In this document: positions 8,517 through 15,464 of the stretch, piece after piece
How positions within the stretch are numbered: position 1 is the stretch's first letter
How the letters are laid out: each line of letters starts with the position of its first letter
NCBI GenBank assembly: GCA_013697635.1
Contig: JACCWM010000077.1
Coordinates: 1 to 34,460, forward strand
Source: Lujinxingiaceae bacterium
GTDB taxonomy: Bacteria; Myxococcota_A; Bradymonadia; Bradymonadales; Bradymonadaceae
Length of the DNA: 34,460 nt
Direction: 5' to 3'
Program-made: the position numbers and the translations under genes
Notes under the pieces: generated by a model
What the model saw: the letters and a program-made list of their open reading frames with translations, nothing else
Database searches by the model: none
Told to the model about the DNA's origin: nothing

Positions 8517-9269
8517 TTAGCGCTCGCTCGCTCGCCAGGCAGCGATCAGTTTCTCGGCGTGCTCACGCGCGCCGGCGGTGTCGACGTCCTGCCACTGGCG
8601 CTCGCCGATGTCCCACAACCAGAAGGCCTTTTGTGCGTGCAAGGCGCTCACGGCATCGGAGGTGTCGCAGTCGCCGCGGCGGTCGAACTCGGCTCGCAGC
8701 GCCTGGACAAAGCCCCGCCCGCACCAGAAGAGGCCGACATCGATCGCGCTGAAGCCGTAAATATCTTTGCCAATGGTCAGGCCGCCCTGCTCTAAGTAGA
8801 GCTTGTTGGCGTCGGGCATGTCGAAGATCGTATCGAGCTTGTAATCGATCATCAGGCTGCCCTGCCAATGCGCCTGGCGCTCGGCCTCGAAGCGCTCGGC
8901 CAGATCGTCGAAGAGGCCCGGCTCGATGATGTGATCACCCATGGTCAACCAAAACGGCTCGCCGCCGCACACGGCATCGACGCCGGCCAACACCGAGATG
9001 CCATTGCGGCCCTGGAAATTCGGGTTGAAGGCCACGTGAAGGCGCATGCCCTCAGGCAACGGCCAGTTCTCGAGCGTCTCTGCGAGCGCTTCGTGGCGGT
9101 AGCCCGTGACCACGGTCAAATCGCTCACGCCCAGGCGCGCGAAGTTGTTGATGTGGTAGTCGATCAACGGGCGACCACCGACCTGCGCCAGGATCTTGTG
9201 GCCTTCATCGGCGGCGAGCCTGCTGCCCAGGCCGGCGGCCAATATCATGGCATGACGGGTGTGCTCCAC
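8517..9269 (-). CDS. NTP transferase, IPCT-like (inositol-phosphate/phosphocholine cytidylyltransferase type)
   Basis: A 250-residue nucleotidyltransferase of the GT-A-like NTP_transferase fold. The N-terminal signature MILAAGLGSRL and the following HKILAQVGGRPLIDY bind the nucleotide; LTMGDHI carries the metal-binding Asp. The later blocks IGKDIYGFSAIDVGLFW and WQDVDT resemble the cytidylyltransferase half of bifunctional CTP:inositol-1-phosphate cytidylyltransferase/DIPP synthase, where WxDVDT is also near the end. No CDP-alcohol phosphotransferase half is attached or adjacent. The start is GTG at 9269 with GAGGAG 7 nt upstream. It converges with the thiolase gene, leaving 18 bp between the stops. 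Family confidence is good; the sugar or polyol phosphate and the nucleotide are inferred. Confidence 0.85.
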   Translation of the reverse strand: MEHTRHAMILAAGLGSRLAADEGHKILAQVGGRPLIDYHINNFARLGVSDLTVVTGYRHEALAETLENWPLPEGMRLHVAFNPNFQGRNGISVLAGVDAVCGGEPFWLTMGDHIIEPGLFDDLAERFEAERQAHWQGSLMIDYKLDTIFDMPDANKLYLEQGGLTIGKDIYGFSAIDVGLFWCGRGFVQALRAEFDRRGDCDTSDAVSALHAQKAFWLWDIGERQWQDVDTAGAREHAEKLIAAWRASER

Positions 9270-9451
9270 GGCTTTGCTCCTCGCATCGTTGGGGGAGGTG
9301 TGTCGAGCACTCCCGGGTCAAAATCAGCGACGAGATAACCCGATGCGCGCCTCCCATGCAAGCCTGACAACAAAGGGCCCGTGCCGACTTGGCCAGGCCT
9401 TGGCTTTTCGCTACCGAGATTGTCGCTTTGGAATGAAACCTGGCCAATGTC

Positions 9452-9479
9452 TTGTTTTTAACTCGTCGTAGGTTACTAT
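9452..9479 (+). promoter_or_regulatory. Weak sigma-70-like promoter candidate
   Basis: TTGTTT at 9452-9457 and TACTAT at 9474-9479 are separated by 16 bp and lie about 55 bp before the membrane-protein start at 9536, in an AT-rich island of a 266-bp divergent intergenic region. Each box matches the consensus at about four of six positions. This is sequence likeness only. Confidence 0.3.
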
Positions 9480-9535
9480 CAACGAGTATAAAGTTACGTA
9501 TTGCTTGTCCTTTACCATACGCGACGAGACCTTCC

Positions 9536-10201
9536 ATGAAGACCCACAAGCGCACGGACGGAAAAAAGAGTTTTTGGACCGAGTTGCTCATGTGGGCTCT
9601 GGCCAGCACCTTGTCCAGCACGCTGGTCGTGGGCGGCGTCTATCTCACCTCGTCGATGCTCGAATGGGGCATGACGTTGCGAACCTTCGCCTTGCTCGGG
9701 GCCGCCCTGCTCTCGCTGACCTGGGGCAGCTGGGCCAGCCTGATCTGGACGGAGAACCGGGCGCTGCGCGTGGTCATGGAGGCCTTGACGATCGTGCCCG
9801 GCATCCTGATCTTGGCCATGGGCCTGCTGGGTCTGTACATCGGCTGGGGTAGCTGGTACCTGTGGGCCGGTCTACTGGTTCCAAGCGCCGGCACGATTGC
9901 CGCCGCGCTCTTGCTCTCCAATGACACCGTCATGCGCATGAAGACCACCCCTGGCTCTTTGAAATACCTGCTTGGTTTTACGCTCTTTCCGGCCGCCACG
10001 GCACTCTCCGCGGCGGCCATCGCCTATCTCTGGTGGGGCTTTGTCACCCGCCCGGTCGAGTCGGACTGGCGCTCACTGCTCAACGTGGCTTCGTTCATGG
10101 TCAGTGTGCTCTCCATTGCTCTGGTCACCACCGTGATCCCGGCCATGGTCAGCCGCACTTGCCGCCAACTGGCGGCTTCTTGGCGCAATCGAAGTCTCTA
10201 G
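9536..10201 (+). CDS. Uncharacterised membrane protein with about six transmembrane helices
   Basis: A 221-residue hydrophobic protein not assigned to a family. A short basic N-terminus (MKTHKRTDGKKSFW) precedes roughly six transmembrane segments. They are visible as WALASTLSSTLVVGGVYL, TFALLGAALLSLTWGSWASL, ALTIVPGILILAMGLLGLYI, WAGLLVPSAGTIAAALLL, LLGFTLFPAATALSAAAIAYL and VASFMVSVLSIALVTTVIP. Loops are short, and no catalytic or metal-binding pattern is seen. The ATG at 9536 is preferred to upstream in-frame codons because it yields a membrane protein with a positive-inside N-terminus; the Shine-Dalgarno sequence (GACGAGAC) is weak. A response regulator gene starts 93 bp downstream on the same strand, so a signalling link is possible but unproven. 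Confidence 0.75.
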   Translation: MKTHKRTDGKKSFWTELLMWALASTLSSTLVVGGVYLTSSMLEWGMTLRTFALLGAALLSLTWGSWASLIWTENRALRVVMEALTIVPGILILAMGLLGLYIGWGSWYLWAGLLVPSAGTIAAALLLSNDTVMRMKTTPGSLKYLLGFTLFPAATALSAAAIAYLWWGFVTRPVESDWRSLLNVASFMVSVLSIALVTTVIPAMVSRTCRQLAASWRNRSL

Positions 10202-10294
10202 AAATCCCGCAGCAATCTCCTCGCAGAGGCAGGCCCCGCCGCGGTCGAAGCGCCCAATTACAGTCTATTGTTCCCGAAGTTTGGAGCAACACCC

Positions 10295-11665
10295 ATGAGC
10301 AGTCCCCAGACCCTCGACGAGCCCGCGCGCCTCGAAGAGGACACGGCCTTGAGCCCGATCACCGAGGGCGAGTATCCGCGCATCCTCGTGGTCGACGACG
10401 AAGTGCACATTCTCAAAGCCGTTCAACGCATGTTCCTTGGCCGAGACGTCGAGATCGTGGTCGCGACCAACGGTGAAGAGGCGATCGAGAAATTAGCGGA
10501 GAGCCCGATGACCGTTCTGGTCTCGGACCAACGCATGCCCGGCTTGAGCGGTACAGCCCTGCTGCGCCATGCCCGCACGCATTTTCCGCTGACCGTGCGC
10601 GTGATGTTGACCGGCAACAACGACCTGGCGACCGCGATCGATGCGATCAACCAGGGCGCAGTCTTTCGTTTTGTCAGCAAACCCTGGGATCACAACGAGT
10701 TCATAGCGATCATCGACGCAGCCATCGAGCACCATGAGTTGCTCCGATCCAAGACGCGCTACGACCAGTTTGTCGAGGAGCAAAACCTCAAGCTGCGCGA
10801 GCTCAACGAGAAGCTCGAATCCCGGGTTCAGGCCCGCACAGCCGAGGTGAGAAAGCTTTACCGCGAGCTCGAGCTGAGCTTCGATGCCTCGATCAAGGCG
10901 TTGCTCTCGATCATGGAGCTCGGTGACATTCGGATCGTCGACCATTGCCAGCACACCGCCCAACGCGTGCGCGATTTCAGCGAATACCTTCAGCTCGACG
11001 ACGTCGTCAGTCGCACCCTCGAGCGTGCCGCTTTGTTGCACTGGCTGGGCTTGATCAATGCCCCGGCCGAGCTGTTTCGAAAGCCCATCCGCGACTTTGA
11101 CGCCAGCGAGCAAGCGAGCTGGGAGTTTCACCCCCTGCTCGGCCAGCAGGCCATCGACCACGTGCCGGCCCTCAAGCCGGCCGGCGAGGTGATCCTCAAT
11201 TATCTGCGCAACTACGATGACGAGAGCTTTCGTCCCGGAAAAGTCGTTGAGGGACACGACGTCACCCTCGACGCGAACACCGTGCTCTCCTGCCGGATTT
11301 TGAACATCTGCAGCGCCTTCGAGCGCGCCTTTACACGGCATCGGCGCCGCGGCATCACGGATCCACACGCTTCGTTTGAGGATGCCATCAAAATCCTCAA
11401 AGCCGGCCGCGCCACCGTCTACGATCCCGATCTCGTCGATCACTTCATCGAGCTCGTCTCCGGTGAACACGTCGTCACGCACAACCAGGAGCTGGCGATT
11501 GGCTTCGACGCGCTTGTCCAGGGCATGGTCCTCTCACGCCCGCTCGAGACCGCGCAAGGCATTCCCGTCGCCCCGCGCGACATGATCATCACCGGCGAGC
11601 TGCTCGCGCGCCTCAAACGCTTCAACGACTCCAACGGCTTGAGCGAGATCTTTGTCTGGGAATGA
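10295..11665 (+). CDS. Response regulator with REC domain and degenerate HD-GYP-like output domain
   Basis: A 456-residue protein. The N-terminal receiver domain (about residues 30-150) has RILVVDDE, the phospho-acceptor D78 in VLVSDQRMPG, a Thr in MLTGN and the Lys of VSKPWD, so it is probably phosphorylated. A coiled coil (about 160-200) follows. The C-terminal part has the layout of an HD-GYP phosphodiesterase, but the defining residues are missing: the HD pair reads H249-W250 (LLHWLGLINAPAELF) and the GYP region reads LRNYDDESFRPG. It is therefore unlikely to hydrolyse cyclic-di-GMP and may be a sensor or scaffold. The ATG at 10295 has GGAG upstream; a TTG at 10268 is less likely. No histidine kinase is adjacent, so it is an orphan here. 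Confidence 0.85.
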   Translation: MSSPQTLDEPARLEEDTALSPITEGEYPRILVVDDEVHILKAVQRMFLGRDVEIVVATNGEEAIEKLAESPMTVLVSDQRMPGLSGTALLRHARTHFPLTVRVMLTGNNDLATAIDAINQGAVFRFVSKPWDHNEFIAIIDAAIEHHELLRSKTRYDQFVEEQNLKLRELNEKLESRVQARTAEVRKLYRELELSFDASIKALLSIMELGDIRIVDHCQHTAQRVRDFSEYLQLDDVVSRTLERAALLHWLGLINAPAELFRKPIRDFDASEQASWEFHPLLGQQAIDHVPALKPAGEVILNYLRNYDDESFRPGKVVEGHDVTLDANTVLSCRILNICSAFERAFTRHRRRGITDPHASFEDAIKILKAGRATVYDPDLVDHFIELVSGEHVVTHNQELAIGFDALVQGMVLSRPLETAQGIPVAPRDMIITGELLARLKRFNDSNGLSEIFVWE

Positions 11666-11723
11666 GCGCTCAAAGCGTCGCAGACCCTGACATTCTCGGC
11701 CATAGTCTGTAGCGTAGTCGTCG

Positions 11724-14510
11724 ATGGTTGATGACTGCTCATGGAGATCGACTTTGACCGGGCGCGCGTTCGTAATCCTTGTGGGACTGATCGGCCTGCT
11801 CCTTATGTCGCCACCAGTGAGCTCCCAGCAGATCGATCCGACCTTTGCATTCCTGCAAAAAGTCATCGCCGTCCAGGGTGCCAAGTCCCCCGTGTTTGGC
11901 CCTTCGGGCCAGGGCGCGCGTGGTGCGCTCGATATCCATGGCACGGCGGCGCTGTTGCGCTTCGACCAGGAATTGGACGAGGCGCAGCTCGCCGCCCTGG
12001 AGAAACAAGGCGTGCGCTTTGAGCGCCGCCACGACGGCCAGCTGGCTCGCATTGGCACGATTTACCGCGCCTGGATCCGCTGGTCGGCGCTCGAAGCGCT
12101 GTCCGATCATCCCAATCTGATCCGAGCCGAAGCGGGCTGGGCACCGGGCGTCTTGCTTCCCTTGGAAGTGACCGGCGAAAAACTGGGCGCCCATGCCGCC
12201 CATATCTTGCCCGGCCTCGGCGTCGACGGAAAAACCACGCTCATCGGAAACATCGACTCGGGCATCGACGTGCTGCATCCGGCCTTCTTTCACGCCGATG
12301 GCGGCCTGTTTGATTGGATCGACGTCAACGCCAACGGACGCTTCGATGCGGGCATCGACGCAGTCGACCTCAACAAAAACGGCGTCGCCGATCGCAACGA
12401 GGTGCTGCGCGTGCTCGACGGCTCCTGGGTTCAGGACTTTCGCGCCGGCCAGGTTCAAAACCGCGACGGCGTCTTGCAGACACGCCTGGATTGGCTCTAC
12501 GCCGATATGAATCGCGACAGCGAGCGCAATGTTGGACGTACGGCCGGCTTTGACGAGCAAAGCCCGGCCTACGGCGAGCCGCTCTTCGTCGTCGACGACG
12601 TCAACGCCAACGGACGCCTCGATCCGGGCGAAAAGCTCGTCTTGCTCAAGACCTCGAAGATCAAAAAGTACATCGATAACGCCACCGTCTACGAGCGCGG
12701 CATCAACCTGATCGACGCCGGCCAGGCCGAGGGCCTGGCCAATGCCCATCACGGCACCGGCGTGAGCGGCATCCTCGTCGGCGGCCAGCCCGGCTACCAC
12801 GATCGCATCGGCCTTGCGCCGGGAGCAGACCTGATCGTGTACGGCTTCTCCTTTACCGAGGGCTGGGAGACCACGATCATGGCCAGCTTTATCGAGGACG
12901 CCCTGCACGAGCAGGTCGATGTGCTCTTGCACGAGTGGACCAACTGCTTTACCCGCAGCCTTGATGGGTCGACCAATATGGAAGCAGCCATGGACCATGC
13001 GCGAGCTCAGGGCATGATCCAGATCAACCCGCTGGGAAACTTGAACCGCTCACAAAAGCACATCCGCCGCGAGGTCGTCGCCGGAGCCCAGGGTCTGCTC
13101 AGCTTCGAGGTCGGCAATGGCTTTGCCTTTGGCCCGGATGTCTTCCCCTACACCCTGATCTACGGCACCGTTCAATGGCGAGGTCCGATCTCGCCGGCCT
13201 TTGCGCTGCGCCCCCCGGGCGGTGAGCCCGTCCATGTCTATCTCAACGCCGACACCGTCGCCGTGGGCAACGCCCTGACCCATTGGACCCATGAGGCGAC
13301 GCTTCGCGACACCAACATCGCCACCTTCTATCTGTGGAGCGCCGATCAGCAAGTCCCGGTGCAAGCCGGCGAGTGGGCGGTGATCATCGACGACGTCTTT
13401 GAAGACGAGAGCTTCTTCGGGCGTATCAGCGACAGCTACTCGGGCTGGAGCCTGGGTGTGGGCTGGAAACAGAGCACCACCGATGCTATGACCCTGTGCT
13501 TTCCAGCGACCGCCGACTCGGCCGTCGCCGTTGGGGCCTACGGGGGCCGCCACGACCTGGTGACTCAAGACGGCAGCCGCGTCGGGCAACTGCGCAATTT
13601 TTCCGGGCGCGGGCCTCGGCTCGACGGCCGCGCCAATGTCGCGCTCACGGCCCCGGACGACCCCTTCACAGCGCTCGCTGCCACACCTCAAATCGTGGCC
13701 ACAGGCTGGGGCCGCAGCTGGTATGCGACCTTTGGCGGGACCAGCGGCGCCGGGCCTCACGTGGCTGCCGCCGCCGCTCTGGTGCGCGAGCGCTATCCCC
13801 AGTGGACGGCCGCCCAGATCGAGCAACGCCTCTTTGAATCCGCCGATCGCGACGCGCTCGTGCCCGAGCCGGCGAGCTATCCCGACAACCACTGGGGCTG
13901 GGGCAAGCTCAACGTCTACCGCGCCCTCTACGGTGCGCCTGCCCGCGCAAACCGCGCGCCAACGGCCGTGCTCAGCGTCGACGTCGGCGAGCAGGCTGTC
14001 GTCTTCGACGCCGGTGCGAGCAGCGACCCGGACGGAGATCGCATCGAGTTTCGCTTCGACTTCGACTACGACGGTGTGTGGGACGAAGGCTGGACGAGCG
14101 CGCCGCGCGCGTCGGTCGCGCGCGAATTCTTTGAGCTCGATCGGCCCTACTTCGCCCGCCTCGAGGTGCGCGACGGATTCGGCGCACGCGCCGGCGCCTT
14201 GGTCGAGTTCACCCTCTTCGACCCGACGCCCGATCCGGTCGACGTCGGCGCCGATGAGGACGTCGCGAGCGCTCCGAACAACGCCGCCAAGCCGACGACG
14301 ACATGCCTGTGCGCAACGAGCACCAGCACTCCATCCAACCACTTGTTTTTATTGCTACTTTTGGCAACCGCGGCCATTGTGCGCCGAAGCCGCCGGCGCC
14401 CGCTCAGCAGGAATTGCCATCGTTCAAGGGCTGTTGCCACAGGGCCAAATGGTGTAAGAAACAACGAGCAGTCGCTCAAACCGGAGCCAACACATGGATT
14501 TGACCTATAA
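11724..14510 (+). CDS. Secreted subtilisin-like serine protease (S8) with PKD domain and MYXO-CTERM-like tail
   Basis: A 928-residue exported protease. A signal peptide occupies about residues 1-35 (hydrophobic VILVGLIGLLLM, then SPPVSSQ). The S8 triad is D178 (NIDSGID), H343 (HHGTGV) and S674 (GGTSGAGPHVA), with oxyanion N439 in PLGN. Between D178 and H343 lie three dockerin/EF-hand-like calcium loops (DVNANGRFD, DLNKNGVAD, DVNANGRLD). A PKD-like domain (about 744-831, DAGASSDPDGD) follows. The tail has two Cys (861, 863), a hydrophobic run and RRSRRRP, like MYXO-CTERM sorting signals, but translation continues about 35 residues past the Arg cluster and overlaps the next gene by 17 bp. The ATG at 11724 lacks a good Shine-Dalgarno sequence. 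It probably processes peptides in the envelope or outside the cell. Confidence 0.9.
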   Translation: MVDDCSWRSTLTGRAFVILVGLIGLLLMSPPVSSQQIDPTFAFLQKVIAVQGAKSPVFGPSGQGARGALDIHGTAALLRFDQELDEAQLAALEKQGVRFERRHDGQLARIGTIYRAWIRWSALEALSDHPNLIRAEAGWAPGVLLPLEVTGEKLGAHAAHILPGLGVDGKTTLIGNIDSGIDVLHPAFFHADGGLFDWIDVNANGRFDAGIDAVDLNKNGVADRNEVLRVLDGSWVQDFRAGQVQNRDGVLQTRLDWLYADMNRDSERNVGRTAGFDEQSPAYGEPLFVVDDVNANGRLDPGEKLVLLKTSKIKKYIDNATVYERGINLIDAGQAEGLANAHHGTGVSGILVGGQPGYHDRIGLAPGADLIVYGFSFTEGWETTIMASFIEDALHEQVDVLLHEWTNCFTRSLDGSTNMEAAMDHARAQGMIQINPLGNLNRSQKHIRREVVAGAQGLLSFEVGNGFAFGPDVFPYTLIYGTVQWRGPISPAFALRPPGGEPVHVYLNADTVAVGNALTHWTHEATLRDTNIATFYLWSADQQVPVQAGEWAVIIDDVFEDESFFGRISDSYSGWSLGVGWKQSTTDAMTLCFPATADSAVAVGAYGGRHDLVTQDGSRVGQLRNFSGRGPRLDGRANVALTAPDDPFTALAATPQIVATGWGRSWYATFGGTSGAGPHVAAAAALVRERYPQWTAAQIEQRLFESADRDALVPEPASYPDNHWGWGKLNVYRALYGAPARANRAPTAVLSVDVGEQAVVFDAGASSDPDGDRIEFRFDFDYDGVWDEGWTSAPRASVAREFFELDRPYFARLEVRDGFGARAGALVEFTLFDPTPDPVDVGADEDVASAPNNAAKPTTTCLCATSTSTPSNHLFLLLLLATAAIVRRSRRRPLSRNCHRSRAVATGPNGVRNNEQSLKPEPTHGFDL

Positions 14511-14883
14511 AATCGTGCGACGCCTGCTTCGCGACGACGACGTCAAGTTCAGTCGCAATCGCAACTTCGAGGCCTTCGAAGACGCCCGCGTCAAACGCGC
14601 CGTGCGGATCTACCGCCACCTGCGAAGTCTCGAGCGCGACTTGCTTGCTTTGCACGACACCAGCGGCGCCGTGCGCCTCGAGGCCGTTGACTGTGAAGGC
14701 GATCAGATGACAGTGCGACTGACCTTTGCCGAGCGGCGTGGCCTTCGGGTAAGCTATTTGACCAGACGTGAGTGGTTGTTGCTCTTGGAGAACGAGCGGG
14801 TCTCCGATATTCTTCGCCAACTCATGGCAGTGGCCGGCGAGGACACCCAACGCGTGTTGCGCGAGAGTCTGGCGATTGCCTGA
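14494..14883 (+). CDS. Conserved-looking small protein of unknown function
   Basis: A 129-residue soluble protein not recognised. The ATG at 14494 has GGAG 7 nt upstream, a good Shine-Dalgarno sequence inside the end of the protease gene. The protein is charged, begins MDLTYKIVRRLLRDDDVKF and is probably mostly helical. A central beta-like stretch (RLEAVDCEGDQMTVRLTFAE) is followed by LRVSYLTRREWLLLLENERV and a helical end. There is no signal peptide, lipobox, transmembrane helix or metal motif. It overlaps the protease by 17 bp and is followed 71 bp later by a lipoprotein gene, so it is probably part of the same transcription unit. The function is open. Confidence 0.75.
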   Translation: MDLTYKIVRRLLRDDDVKFSRNRNFEAFEDARVKRAVRIYRHLRSLERDLLALHDTSGAVRLEAVDCEGDQMTVRLTFAERRGLRVSYLTRREWLLLLENERVSDILRQLMAVAGEDTQRVLRESLAIA

Positions 14884-14954
14884 GTCGATGATTTCAACCC
14901 AAGCCCCCGGGCTCTCAATTGCGAAATTCCATGACGACTATGAGCGGAGAAACT

Positions 14955-15434
14955 ATGCGGGCACAGAGACGATTGCAGCTTGGAATGTTTGTTGTTTTCA
15001 TCGCCGTGACAAGCTTGGTGCTGGGCGCTTGCAAGACCAACCCGCCGGTTCCCACGGCACGCGATATGCCGGCCGGCAAGAATTTCTCGGGTTTGTGGTA
15101 TTCACCGCACTACGAGCACATGTACGTCACCCAGGTCGGTGACACGGTACGCGGCGTCTACGCCTACAACAATGGCGGTGAGTTCCAGGGCACGGTCAAC
15201 GGCAACATGTTGACCTTTCGCTGGATCGATCCGGGCAACCGCCAGAATGCCCGTCGTCCGATCGAGGGCCATGGCTACTTGCAGCTCTTCGTCGAAGGCG
15301 ATCGCACCCTGCTCAAGGGCGCCTGGGGCTACGACGACGCCAAGACCGGCGGCGGTCCCTGGGAGGCGGAGTACGTGCGCCCCCTGGAGAGCGAAGATCC
15401 CCAGACCATCGAGCAGATCAAAGCAGTCCACTGA
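14955..15434 (+). CDS. Lipoprotein with beta-rich domain, unknown function
   Basis: A 159-residue lipoprotein. The ATG at 14955 (GGAG 6 nt upstream) starts a signal sequence with hydrophobic core MFVVFIAVTSLVL and lipobox LGAC, giving Cys26 as the lipidated residue. The mature part is rich in Gly and aromatic residues and looks beta-stranded: GLWYSPHYEHMYVTQVGDTV, then YNNGGEFQGTVNGNMLTFRW, then GHGYLQLFVEGDR and GAWGYDDAKTGGGPWEAEYV. The spacing suggests a small lipocalin-like or beta-barrel domain that tests ligand or glycan binding, but no family name can be given. It is followed 30 bp later by a lipid-anchored TldD-like peptidase, and both are likely envelope proteins of one operon. Confidence 0.8.
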   Translation: MRAQRRLQLGMFVVFIAVTSLVLGACKTNPPVPTARDMPAGKNFSGLWYSPHYEHMYVTQVGDTVRGVYAYNNGGEFQGTVNGNMLTFRWIDPGNRQNARRPIEGHGYLQLFVEGDRTLLKGAWGYDDAKTGGGPWEAEYVRPLESEDPQTIEQIKAVH

Positions 15435-15464
15435 GCCCACCCCCAACCTGCGCAGCGAGCCTAC

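Noticed and set aside
11739-14342. Long minus-strand frames opposite the subtilase
   Set aside because: The catalytic triad, signal peptide and PKD domain support the plus strand; the antisense frames lack motifs.
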